Origin: an uncultured Bacteroidia bacterium
GTDB lineage: Bacteria; Bacteroidota; Bacteroidia; J057; CALAJH01
Length of the DNA: 64,000 nucleotides
Assembly: GCA_937922655.1 (NCBI GenBank)
Contig: CALAJH010000001.1
Span: 186,001-250,000 of the forward strand
Reading direction: 5' to 3'
Positions 17,011-25,327 of the stretch are shown here, one piece after another (position 1 is the first letter of the stretch; every line of letters starts with the position of its first letter). The notes beneath the pieces were generated by a model. It did not search any database. It saw only the letters and a list, made by a program, of their open reading frames with translations, and was not told the DNA's origin. Made by a program: the position numbers and the translations under genes.

Positions 17011-18462
17011 CTATTTTTGTTCAAGACGCTCGATGTAAGCGGACATAAGCTCGTCCAACGTTTGGAAAACGCCGGTGAGATTGTCGGCGTAGGTTCTGTT
17101 CCATTCTTTGACCGTCGTTTTCATGGATTCCCGAAGTTCTTCCTGCGTGCGAACAACGATGTTCACGGCCTCCTGCATTTCCGCACGGTATTTTTTCCAA
17201 ACGTCGGACTCAAAGTTGCGCATATCCTCGATGGATTTCACCAAACGAACCGTCGTATCTTCCAAGCCTTTGAATTGCGAACTCCAAACTTTGATTTTAT
17301 CGTTGAGGGCGTTGGTTTGTTCGAGTTGTTGCGTGGCCTGACGCATAACGACGACCATTTTTTCGGCGACTTCGGCCAAAGGTTTTTCGTCATAAAGGAG
17401 TTTTTTGAGTTCGGCGACCATCGCGGCCAATTGTCCGTTGGGACCGGAAAGCGCGGCGTTGTAGCTCGATATTTCCTCCAAACGTTCGTGTACGACTTCG
17501 ATGCCGTTGATATACTCCCGGTAACGCGACGCCAGCAACTCCATCGACGCCTTGTTTTCGACTTGCCACTGCAACATGTTTTGAACGGCGGCGTTCAATT
17601 CTTGAAAGTTTTCTTTGACCAAACGATCGACAATCGCGGACATTTGTCGATTGAACTCTTCGGTCGCGGACTGCATGACCTTCACCAACGCCTCGGTGTT
17701 GTTTTTTTGCAATTCGGCGCCCAAACCCTCCAACAACGCTTTGTTTTCAAGGTGATGTTGCTCGGCTTCGTTTTTCGCACGTTCGAGAGTGTCGCGAATC
17801 GAGCGCAGATTTTCTTTCTGTTCTTCCCTACCCAAATGCACCTGTTTGAGGAGGATTTTGTCGATATGGCTTAGGGCGTTAAAATGTTCGGTTTGATTGT
17901 CGTTTAGGATTTTAACCTCTTGCGCCACCCGTTGAAGTTCAACGCGCAAAAGCTCGTTGCCGCGTCCGATTTCTTCGACAACGGCTTGCAGGATTTTCTC
18001 GGTTCGCGAGTCGTCGCGGATTTCGTTGTGGATGACTTTGTTGGCCTCGTTGATGAAGCGAAAGTTGTCGGAAAGCTGTTTGTTTTGAAAGTCGATTCCC
18101 GTGTTCAGACGAGTGAGTTCCGAGGTGATTCTTTGCGCAAATACGAGGAGGGAGTCGTCCTTTTCTTCTTTTTTTTGCGCATAATTTCGATTCCAAACCT
18201 GAAATCCTATCGAGGCCGCCACCCCTAGAATCGAACCGACGAACGCCAATTTCAAACCGTCGAGCAGGTTGGAAATGCTGTCCAAATTTTTGTGATCGTA
18301 TTGGTAGAGCCCAATCGTCACCCCCACCATCGTCAATACCAGTCCCAAAAGCGGAAATATACCCGGGATAATTTCAATAGAGTAACGGTCTTTTTTGCGG
18401 TATCTCGTAACGGCAAAGGCGACGGCCGCAAGCATTATTAGTATGGCTATTATTTCAAACAT
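17011..18462 (-). CDS. zorA: ZorA, MotA-like proton channel subunit with long coiled-coil tail
   Basis: A 483-residue protein with three membrane segments (about 2-19, 33-54 and 68-89), including a MotA/TolQ/ExbB-like GLKLAFVGSILGVAASIGFQ. From about 95 to the end it is almost wholly charged coiled coil, the feature that sets ZorA apart from MotA. By the known Zorya model, the ZorA5-ZorB2 complex is a proton-driven rotary motor whose cytoplasmic tail senses invasion and passes a signal to the effector nuclease. First gene of the operon, behind a near-consensus promoter at 18501-18530. Confidence 0.88.
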   Translation of the reverse strand: MFEIIAILIMLAAVAFAVTRYRKKDRYSIEIIPGIFPLLGLVLTMVGVTIGLYQYDHKNLDSISNLLDGLKLAFVGSILGVAASIGFQVWNRNYAQKKEEKDDSLLVFAQRITSELTRLNTGIDFQNKQLSDNFRFINEANKVIHNEIRDDSRTEKILQAVVEEIGRGNELLRVELQRVAQEVKILNDNQTEHFNALSHIDKILLKQVHLGREEQKENLRSIRDTLERAKNEAEQHHLENKALLEGLGAELQKNNTEALVKVMQSATEEFNRQMSAIVDRLVKENFQELNAAVQNMLQWQVENKASMELLASRYREYINGIEVVHERLEEISSYNAALSGPNGQLAAMVAELKKLLYDEKPLAEVAEKMVVVMRQATQQLEQTNALNDKIKVWSSQFKGLEDTTVRLVKSIEDMRNFESDVWKKYRAEMQEAVNIVVRTQEELRESMKTTVKEWNRTYADNLTGVFQTLDELMSAYIERLEQK

Positions 18463-18500
18463 CGTTGATAGTGAACGGATTTAAAAGCTTAAATGCCGCG

Positions 18501-18530
18501 CAAAAATAGCAATAATTCGGCGGTTTACAA
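18501..18530 (-). promoter_or_regulatory. Near-consensus Bacteroidota promoter of the Zorya operon
   Basis: On the - strand TTG (18530-18528) and TATTTTTG (18508-18501) are separated by 19 bases, the textbook spacing for the primary sigma factor of Bacteroidota. Transcription would start near 18494, about 30 bases before the zorA ATG at 18462. The strong match suggests steady expression. Confidence 0.7.
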
Positions 18531-18689
18531 CGGTTGATAATGAAAAAAATATCCACAGGCCTATATTGATTTACCGTATTTGTCGGCTTTGAGTAAAGAT
18601 TATTCTTTGGCGCCTTATATTCGTCAATACCCGGGATATTGTTTTTAACCTACGCGATTTTTCATCGCTATCGTTTGTACGCCTCAAAA

Positions 18690-18722
18690 TTTGCCTGTTG
18701 AAACAAATATTGCTTAATTTAC
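18690..18722 (+). promoter_or_regulatory. Bacteroidota-like promoter of the M43 metalloprotease
   Basis: TTTG (18690-18693) and TAATTTAC (18715-18722) are 21 bases apart. The -7 box departs from TAnnTTTG at the last two bases. The gene starts 25 bases downstream. The rest of the 284-base gap between zorA and this gene shows nothing else I can name. Confidence 0.4.
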
Positions 18723-18746
18723 CGAACAGTTCAACCGCACAAAAAA

Positions 18747-20834
18747 ATGAAGACGTTTTTGCTTTTCATTGTCTGGATTTTTTCTTTTGGGGCGTTGAAA
18801 GCGCAAACCGAGCCTTGCGGCACCATGGCCTTGGACAGCATCCGCCGGGCTTTAGACCTGTCCTTGGGGACGCTTGAAGATTTTGAGGAATGGTTGGCGC
18901 CGTGGATAGCCAAAACCCGGAGACAGGATTCGTTGAGGCGGATGAACAAATCCGCCGCCGTCGTTTACAACATCCCCTGCGTCTTTCACATCGTCTACGA
19001 AAATTCGTCGCAAAACATCTCCGACGCCCAAGTCTTGTCCCAGCTTCAAGTCTTGAACGAGGATTTCAAACGCCTCAACGCCGACACCGTCAATACTTTG
19101 TCGGAGTTCCGGCCCGTAGCCTCGTCCGTCGAAGTTAATTTTTGTTTGGCCCAACAAGACCCCAACGGCAATCCGACCACGGGCATCAACCGTTACAACA
19201 TTACCGGCGGGCCGTGGACCTCGACCGACTTCGACGCGCAGGTCAAACCGCAAACCGTTTGGAATTCAAGCGAATATCTCAACATCTGGGTGGCCAACCT
19301 CAACGGACTTTTGGGTTACGCACAGTTTCCTAACAATTCGGGCTTGGCGGGAATGCCGACCAACGGCGGCGGCGCCAACACCGACGGCATCGTTTTGCAA
19401 TATACGAGCGTCGGCCGGCCGCCGGCCAACCCCTTCACCAACAACAACAATTTGGGCCGTACGGCGACGCACGAGGTCGGCCATTACTTAGGCTTGCGCC
19501 ACATCTGGGGCGACGGCGGATGCTCGGCCTCCGACTATTGCAACGACACGCCCGATTCCGACCAAGCCAACTACGGCTGCCAACTTACGCGCGTTTCCTG
19601 CGGTTCGTTGGACATGGTGCAAAACTACATGGACTATTCGCGCGACAACTGCATGAACCTTTTCACCCGAGACCAACGCACGCGCATGATAACGGTCATG
19701 CAAGTGGCGACGCGCCGCGCGTCGTTAAACAATTCGCCGCGTTGCAACCCTCCGGTCTTGACGCCGGGCGCGGCCTTCGACCTCCATCCCGCCCGGGCCT
19801 GCGTCGGCCTTCCCGTTCGATTCACCGACCGTTCCACCCGCAACCCCACCGGCCGGCTATGGACGTTCGTCGGCGCCAACCTCGAACAAAGCACGGCGCA
19901 AAACCCAAGCGTCGTCTATTACACTCCCGGGGTTTATCCCGTGACCTTGGTCGTTTCCAACGCCTACGGTTCCGATACGCTGACCCGGAACGCGGTCGTC
20001 GTCGAAGGGGCGACGCCCTTGCCCTACACCGAAACCTTCGAAGACGGCGCCCCCGGTTGGACGGTGGACAACCCCGACGACGGAATCACTTGGACCATCG
20101 CCACCATCGGCGGCACCACCCCCGGCAACCGCGCCGCCAAAATGGACTTTTACAACTACAACGCCGTCGGCCAACGCGACGGTTTGCTTTCCCCCCCCCT
20201 GGATTTTCGCGACGTCGCCACTTGTACGCTCTCTTTTCAACACGCCTACCGCCGTTACAACACCTCGTCCACCGACTCGCTGATTATCTACGCTTCGTCG
20301 GACTGCGGGGCGACGTGGACGCGGCTCTTCGCCCGAGGGGAAAGCGGTCAGGGAACGTTCGCCACGCAAACCACGTCCACCAACGCTTTTACCCCCTCGC
20401 AAAGTTCGCAGTGGTGCGGCGGGGGTACGGGTTCGGGTTGTTTTACCGTTAATTTGAACGCCTTTGCAGGCCAAGCCCGCGTTCGCTTAAAATTTGAAGC
20501 CTTCAACAACTACGGCAACAACCTCTATTTGGACAACATCAACATCGCCGGAACCCCCGCCGCAAGAACCGTTTGGCCCGGCGACGCCGACGACAACGGA
20601 AGCGTTACCCTTACCGACACCTATCTTGCCGCCGCAGGGTTCGCAACCGTAGGCAACGCACGCAGCGCCGTAGGAACCCTGTGGCAAGCCTATCCCGCTC
20701 CCTCGCTTTGGACAAGGGATTTCATCGTCCAAAATCAATTCGTCAACGCCCGAAGCGTCGACGCCAACGGCGACGGAACCGTCAATTTGTTCGACGTCGC
20801 GATAACCATCCTACATCGGGGTTTGACGCGATAA
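18747..20834 (+). CDS. Secreted M43 (pappalysin-like) metalloprotease with dockerin-like C-terminus
   Basis: A 695-residue exported protein: signal peptide (1-20, ending LKAQ), a metzincin catalytic domain with HEVGHYLGLRHIWGD (about 242-256, three zinc His and the catalytic Glu), the downstream MDYS Met-turn, a PKD-like domain (about 345-425, TPGVYPVTLVVSNAYG), and a jelly-roll-like segment (about 430-600). The last 88 residues start WPGDADDNGSV and end DANGDGTVNLFDVAITILHR: two EF-hand-like loops as in dockerins, and a near relative of the tail of the protein at 51402-52229. There is no T9SS type A sorting domain, so this tail may serve for sorting or docking. Confidence 0.85.
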   Translation: MKTFLLFIVWIFSFGALKAQTEPCGTMALDSIRRALDLSLGTLEDFEEWLAPWIAKTRRQDSLRRMNKSAAVVYNIPCVFHIVYENSSQNISDAQVLSQLQVLNEDFKRLNADTVNTLSEFRPVASSVEVNFCLAQQDPNGNPTTGINRYNITGGPWTSTDFDAQVKPQTVWNSSEYLNIWVANLNGLLGYAQFPNNSGLAGMPTNGGGANTDGIVLQYTSVGRPPANPFTNNNNLGRTATHEVGHYLGLRHIWGDGGCSASDYCNDTPDSDQANYGCQLTRVSCGSLDMVQNYMDYSRDNCMNLFTRDQRTRMITVMQVATRRASLNNSPRCNPPVLTPGAAFDLHPARACVGLPVRFTDRSTRNPTGRLWTFVGANLEQSTAQNPSVVYYTPGVYPVTLVVSNAYGSDTLTRNAVVVEGATPLPYTETFEDGAPGWTVDNPDDGITWTIATIGGTTPGNRAAKMDFYNYNAVGQRDGLLSPPLDFRDVATCTLSFQHAYRRYNTSSTDSLIIYASSDCGATWTRLFARGESGQGTFATQTTSTNAFTPSQSSQWCGGGTGSGCFTVNLNAFAGQARVRLKFEAFNNYGNNLYLDNINIAGTPAARTVWPGDADDNGSVTLTDTYLAAAGFATVGNARSAVGTLWQAYPAPSLWTRDFIVQNQFVNARSVDANGDGTVNLFDVAITILHRGLTR

Positions 20835-20847
20835 ATCTAGCGACGAG

Positions 20848-22275
20848 GTGTCTTTTCGTAAATTTATCGAGGAAACGCCGCTTGTCAAGCGTATTCCCGC
20901 GGGGTTGTGGTACGCGGCGGCGGCGACGGCGTTGCTTGTCTGGCAGTTCGCCGCCTACCGGCTGAATCTTCGGCTTTTTCCCGTATTGGGAGGGGCGGCG
21001 TTGGTGTTGGCGATTTTGCTCACCGACGTCAAACGACTGTGGCTTTTGGCCGTTTTTCTCACCCCGTTTTCGCTCAACCTCGAAGATTACATCGAAGGCG
21101 CGGCCGTGGTTTTGCCCACCGATTTGTTCGCCCTTGCCCTTTGCGGTTTTGCGCTGTTAAAACCCGAATTTCGCAGTCGAACGTGGAAAAGCCCCGTCGG
21201 ATTCGCGGTTTTCGCGTACATGGCGTGGCTGTATTTGTGCGTGTTTTTTTCCGCTCGGCCGTGGGTGTCGTTGAAGTTTTGTTTGTCGTACTCGTGGCAT
21301 TTGGCGGCGTTTTTGTTCGTTTCGGTGTATTTTTTCAAAGACAAACGCAACGTCGAAAGGGCGTTGGCGCTTTTGACGGCGGCGGCCTGTATCGTGGCGG
21401 TCTACACGCTGGTTCGACATGGACGAACGGCTTTCGCCTTCGGACAATCCTACGGGGTCATGCAACCGTTTTATAAAGAACACACGGCTTATGCCGCGTC
21501 GTTGGCGGCGGTGTGGGGGTTTGCGCTCGTTTTCGCCTTTCATCGCCGAAGCGTCCGTTACGCTTTGGCCGCGCTGATATTGACGGCGGCGATAATTTTT
21601 TCTTATACGCGCGGCGCGTGGCTGGGCATGGCCGCATGGTTGGTTTTGTGGGCGGGCATATGGATGTGGCGCAAGCGTCGCAAAGCGTTGTTGGGCATGA
21701 TTGCGGTTTTTGTCCTAGGCGCCTTTGCCGTCGGGCAAATGGAGACGGACAAAAACGAAAAAACCGATTATAGAAAATCCTTGGGCGACCGCATCGTTTC
21801 GACCTTCAACACGGGTACGGACGTTTCCAACCGCGAGCGTTTCAATCGTTGGGTGGCGGCGGTGAAGATGGCGTACGAACGGCCGGTCTTCGGCTTTGGT
21901 CCCGGAACCTACGCCATGGAGTACGCCCCCTATCAAGAATCCCGCTATCGCACCAAAATCAGCACCAACCAAGGCGACGTCGGTTCGGCGCACAACGAAT
22001 GGCTTTTGGCGCTGTCGGAGTCGGGCCTGACGGGCATGCTGTTATTGACCCTGATGTTTTTAACGCCGTATTTCATGGCGCTGCGGGCCGTTTTAAACGG
22101 GCGGGAACGGGTTTTACATTTGGCCGCCCTTGCCGCGATGACCACTTTCTACGTTCACACCGGCGTAAACAACTTTCTGGACCAGGACAAGGTGAACGTT
22201 CCCATATTTCTTTCTTGGGCCGTGGTCGTGGCCTTGTGGCAAAACGACGCCGGCCAAACTCGCGAACGGGAATAG
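20848..22275 (+). CDS. O-antigen ligase/Wzy-like polytopic membrane protein
   Basis: This 475-residue protein has about ten hydrophobic segments. The long periplasmic loop contains RFNRWVAAVKMAYERPVFGFGPGTY, typical of the O-antigen ligase (WaaL/Wzy_C) family, with HNEWLLALSESGLTG after it. Such enzymes transfer or polymerise lipid-linked sugar chains on the outer side of the inner membrane; T9SS organisms also need glycans for anchoring A-LPS. It begins with GTG at 20848, 13 bases after the metalloprotease stop, so co-transcription is likely. The exact substrate is unknown. Confidence 0.75.
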   Translation: MSFRKFIEETPLVKRIPAGLWYAAAATALLVWQFAAYRLNLRLFPVLGGAALVLAILLTDVKRLWLLAVFLTPFSLNLEDYIEGAAVVLPTDLFALALCGFALLKPEFRSRTWKSPVGFAVFAYMAWLYLCVFFSARPWVSLKFCLSYSWHLAAFLFVSVYFFKDKRNVERALALLTAAACIVAVYTLVRHGRTAFAFGQSYGVMQPFYKEHTAYAASLAAVWGFALVFAFHRRSVRYALAALILTAAIIFSYTRGAWLGMAAWLVLWAGIWMWRKRRKALLGMIAVFVLGAFAVGQMETDKNEKTDYRKSLGDRIVSTFNTGTDVSNRERFNRWVAAVKMAYERPVFGFGPGTYAMEYAPYQESRYRTKISTNQGDVGSAHNEWLLALSESGLTGMLLLTLMFLTPYFMALRAVLNGRERVLHLAALAAMTTFYVHTGVNNFLDQDKVNVPIFLSWAVVVALWQNDAGQTRERE

Positions 22276-22299
22276 AGCGCAAGACGCTTGCCCGACGGA

Positions 22300-23319
22300 C
22301 TAATATTGGAGTTGGTCCTTGACCTTTCGCAAAAGCTCCAAAAACTTGGTTTCGGTTTCGGCGGGGGAAAGGCGGCTGCGTCCGCCGGCGGCGTTGTAGT
22401 GGCCGCCGCCTTCGAAGTTGGCGGCAAAGTCCCGTGCGGAAAACGCCCCCCGGCTCCGAAAACTCATTTTGACCATGTCTTTGCGTTCGGTCATCAACAC
22501 GCCGAAATTAACTCCTTCCAAATAAAGGGTAAAATTGACGAGGCCTTCGGTATCGCCTTCTTCAAGGTTGAAGCGTTCGGCGTCTTGAGCGGTGAGCATA
22601 ATGTAGGCCGTTTTGTATTCGGGCAAAACACACAAACGGTTTAAGAGGGCAAAGCCCGTCATGCGAAGCCGGTTTTCGGTGTAACTGCCGTTGATGCCTT
22701 CGTGGACTTTGTTGATGTCGGCGCCGGCGGCAATGAGGTCGGCGACCACCCAATGGACTTCCGGGGTCATGCGCACCTTGAACGAAACGGTGTCGGTCAA
22801 GATGCCGCTGTACAGGCAGGTGGCGGCGTCGGGCGAAATGCCTTCTTGCCGAATCAAGCGGTAAACGAGTTCGGAGGTCGAACAGGCGGCGGGGTCGCGA
22901 TAAATGTAGGCCGCAAACGGCTCGAAATCCAAATGATGGTCTATGTGAACGACGCGTTTGCCGGCGTTTCTTACCGCTTCGTTGAGGGGTTCGACCCTAT
23001 CGAGCGTGCCGAAATCAAGACAAAACACAATTTCCGCGTTTTCGATGGCCCAATTCGCGCGTTCGAGGTCGCTTTCGGCATCGAACACCGTTTCGATACC
23101 CGGAAAATAGTTCAAAAAACGGGGCGCGGGATTGGGCGTAATCACCGCCACCCGACGCGTGTAACGCGACAAAAAATGCGCCAAACCCAACGACGAACCC
23201 AACGAATCGCTGTCGGGGTTGCGGTGGGACAAAATAACGACCGATACGTCGTCTTTGAACAAAGAAAAAATTTTTGTTTTGACTTCTTCCACGGCATGAA
23301 AATTTCGGTTTAAAACCAA
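22300..23319 (-). CDS. nrnA: DHH-family phosphoesterase, NrnA-like (nanoRNase / pAp phosphatase)
   Basis: The 339-residue protein has the DHH order SHRNPDSDSLGSSLGL (about 31-46), CLDFGTLDRV, HIDHHLD (about 125-131, DHH motif) and a DHHA1 domain ending FEGGGHYNAAGGRS. NrnA degrades two- to five-base RNAs and 3'-phosphoadenosine 5'-phosphate in the cytosol with Mn2+. The open frame starts with TTG 23319; GTG ten codons on is an alternative, and I cannot decide. It stands alone between two convergent or unrelated genes. Confidence 0.85.
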   Translation of the reverse strand: MVLNRNFHAVEEVKTKIFSLFKDDVSVVILSHRNPDSDSLGSSLGLAHFLSRYTRRVAVITPNPAPRFLNYFPGIETVFDAESDLERANWAIENAEIVFCLDFGTLDRVEPLNEAVRNAGKRVVHIDHHLDFEPFAAYIYRDPAACSTSELVYRLIRQEGISPDAATCLYSGILTDTVSFKVRMTPEVHWVVADLIAAGADINKVHEGINGSYTENRLRMTGFALLNRLCVLPEYKTAYIMLTAQDAERFNLEEGDTEGLVNFTLYLEGVNFGVLMTERKDMVKMSFRSRGAFSARDFAANFEGGGHYNAAGGRSRLSPAETETKFLELLRKVKDQLQY

Positions 23320-23373
23320 AAGGGGTTATGACGCATAATGCCAATGTTGGCACGAAATGCAAATATAACGAAA

Positions 23374-23793
23374 TTAGTTGTTTGCAAGCAACGCCTTTTG
23401 GGCGTTGAAAAGTTCGTTTCCCCACGCGACGACGAATTCTTCGATTTCGTCGCGAATTCGTCGAATGTCTTCGAGTGTTTTTCCTTTGGGGTCGGCGAAA
23501 TTTTGGTCGGAACGGAATTTTGCGGCTATCAACGGACAATCGTCGCCGCATCCCATGGTGCAAACCGCAAAACACTCTTGAAACTCGCCGACGGATTTGG
23601 AACGCTGTTCGGAGATGTCAATGCCGATTTCGCGCATAACCTCGACCACGTCGGGATTCAAGCGTCCCGAAGGACGCGAACCCGCACTCGCCGCCCGCAA
23701 AGGCGAATCCCCGAAATGTTTGCGAAAAAACGCCTCGGCCATCTGACTGCGCCCCGCGTTTTCCACACAAACGAAAAGTACGACGTCGCTCAT
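23374..23793 (-). CDS. arsC: Thioredoxin-type arsenate reductase / low-molecular-weight phosphatase
   Basis: A 139-residue protein with the LMW-PTPase P-loop CVENAGRS (9-16) and further cysteines in CTMGCGDDCP (78-87), which could be the resolving pair of thioredoxin-coupled ArsC (staphylococcal ArsC uses Cys10, 82 and 89). DPKGK matches the catalytic Asp loop. It reduces arsenate to arsenite or acts as a Tyr phosphatase. Its start overlaps the end of sbcD by four bases. No arsenite pump or ArsR gene is nearby, so the arsenic role is inferred from residues only. Confidence 0.75.
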   Translation of the reverse strand: MSDVVLFVCVENAGRSQMAEAFFRKHFGDSPLRAASAGSRPSGRLNPDVVEVMREIGIDISEQRSKSVGEFQECFAVCTMGCGDDCPLIAAKFRSDQNFADPKGKTLEDIRRIRDEIEEFVVAWGNELFNAQKALLANN

Positions 23794-25016
23794 GATTTCA
23801 TGTTTGTCAATTGTCGAAAAATATGTAAAGTCGCCTCGTCGGGCGGAATTTTGTATTTGTATTCGTAATATTTGATGAAATGTTCTTCGACGCTAAGGCG
23901 GTGGAAAGCCGCGGCGTCGGGCGCGATGTCTTCTTGCGAAACGGTGCGATAGGCCGGGATGATTTCCGTAATGTAGGCGTGGCTCGCGTGCAAGGCGTTG
24001 AGTTCGGCGGTCGAAAGCGGATTTTCGCCCGAAACGGTGATTTCCACGTAATCCTCGGGGTGGAGACGGAGCTTTTCGAGGGCCTCGTCGGCGCTTTGGG
24101 CATGGATTCGCGTCAAAGGGCGCCCTTTCGTTAAGCAAACGGGCTTCCATTCGGGCGCTTGGCCCGGTTCGAGTTCGAGCAAAAGCACGTATTTTTTTTG
24201 TCCGGCCTCGCTCATCGAATACGCCAACGGACTGCCCGAATACACCACGGGAACGGGCCTGCCGTAGGTTCCGGATTTGCCGTCCAAAATTTGATAACGA
24301 TGCAGATGGCCAACGGCGCAAAACTGGATTTGTTCGGGAACGTTGAGTGTGGAAACGGCGCACGAACCGCCGACGTAGTTTATCGTTCGCTCCTCTTTGG
24401 CGTCAGGTTCGGCGGGCTTGGGACCGGTGGCGGGATGAAAATACAAGTGGGTCAAAAGCACGTTTACCCCGTTGTCGTCGCAAAACTTATCCGCGGTTTG
24501 CGCCCACATTTCGCGGAGGGTGGCGTTGATGCCCTCTTCGCGTTCGCTTTCCATGAATTTTCCCAGCGTCAATTCGTTGGCATAGGGCGTGGTCAGCACG
24601 CGCAAAGGCACCCCGGAAACAAGAATTTCGACAAAGCCGGGAGCGCTTCTTTCGACGATTTTCGCGTCTTCTCTTTGAATTTCCGAGGCGGGATAACCGT
24701 AGAACAACACCCCCCATTTTTGGGCGAAATACCGGTGCGCCTCGATAAGGGCCGGAGAATCGTGGTTGCCCGCGACGGCCAAAACGGGCCGCCTCCCGCC
24801 GTCGGACAAGCGTTCCATGGTTTGGCCCAACAAATCCATCGCCGACGGCGACGGATTTGAAACGTCGTAAACGTCGCCGGCCAACAAAACCACGTCAACC
24901 TTTTCGTTTTCGGCGATTTCGACGATTTCGGCCATCACCTCCCGCTGCTCTTCAAGACGCGAAAACCGCCCCAGCCTCTTGCCCAAATGCCAATCGCCCG
25001 TGTGTAATATCCGCAT
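23790..25016 (-). CDS. sbcD: Exonuclease SbcCD subunit D (Mre11-like nuclease)
   Basis: A 408-residue calcineurin-like phosphoesterase with all metal-site motifs: HTGDWHLGK (5-13), LAGDVYD (about 45-51), AGNHDSP (about 81-87), LTHLYFHP and GHLHRYQ. SbcD/Mre11 with SbcC/Rad50 opens hairpins and trims double-strand ends. SbcC normally follows in the same operon; here an arsC-like gene does, so sbcC must lie elsewhere or be absent. The 311 bases upstream hold a hairpin and an orphan ORF. Confidence 0.9.
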   Translation of the reverse strand: MRILHTGDWHLGKRLGRFSRLEEQREVMAEIVEIAENEKVDVVLLAGDVYDVSNPSPSAMDLLGQTMERLSDGGRRPVLAVAGNHDSPALIEAHRYFAQKWGVLFYGYPASEIQREDAKIVERSAPGFVEILVSGVPLRVLTTPYANELTLGKFMESEREEGINATLREMWAQTADKFCDDNGVNVLLTHLYFHPATGPKPAEPDAKEERTINYVGGSCAVSTLNVPEQIQFCAVGHLHRYQILDGKSGTYGRPVPVVYSGSPLAYSMSEAGQKKYVLLLELEPGQAPEWKPVCLTKGRPLTRIHAQSADEALEKLRLHPEDYVEITVSGENPLSTAELNALHASHAYITEIIPAYRTVSQEDIAPDAAAFHRLSVEEHFIKYYEYKYKIPPDEATLHIFRQLTNMKS

Positions 25017-25072
25017 CGTTCAAATGAAAACGTATCAATTAAGTAAGTGGGGATTGAAAAGCCCTTAAAATT

Positions 25073-25303
25073 TTATTGAGTCCAATAGCGTGAAGCGATT
25101 GTGTTTTCTTGCAGCTTGTCCGCCGGTCGTTGTCCGCCTTTAAACGCGCTTAACGGCGCCGTTGGCCAATTTTGATAGAATTTAACGGTTCCGAAAGTTT
25201 GTGTTTGTAAAGCGTAAAAGTCCGGTTTTAGAATCAATTCCATTGGATAGCGCAAGTCTTGAAGATTTGCGAATCGCGCGGCCGGCGGAAATCCCCAAAC
25301 CAC
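25073..25303 (-). CDS. Orphan small ORF of unknown function
   Basis: A 76-codon open frame from GTG 25303, with an ATG at 25243 that would give 56 residues ending NTIASRYWTQ. It is in the same frame as the S46 peptidase and starts 25 bases after that stop codon. I recognise no family and see no ribosome-binding site. It may be noncoding; its first part overlaps the inverted repeat at 25268-25313. Confidence 0.2.
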   Translation of the reverse strand: MVWGFPPAARFANLQDLRYPMELILKPDFYALQTQTFGTVKFYQNWPTAPLSAFKGGQRPADKLQENTIASRYWTQ

Positions 25304-25313
25304 GCGATTCGCA
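25268..25313. repeat. Perfect 11-base inverted repeat (hairpin)
   Basis: TGCGAATCGCG (25268-25278) is repeated inverted at 25303-25313 with a 24-base GC-rich spacer. It sits 15 bases past the stop of the S46 peptidase. There is no T-run on either side, so it is not a standard terminator; an mRNA 3' end stabiliser or a copy of an interspersed repeat is possible. Confidence 0.55.
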
Positions 25314-25327
25314 CCGTCGGTACAAAG

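Noticed and set aside
16304-18462. Flagellar MotA/MotB or ExbB/ExbD pair
   Set aside because: ZorA has a 380-residue coiled-coil tail and the next gene is an HNH nuclease; no flagellar or tonB gene is adjacent.
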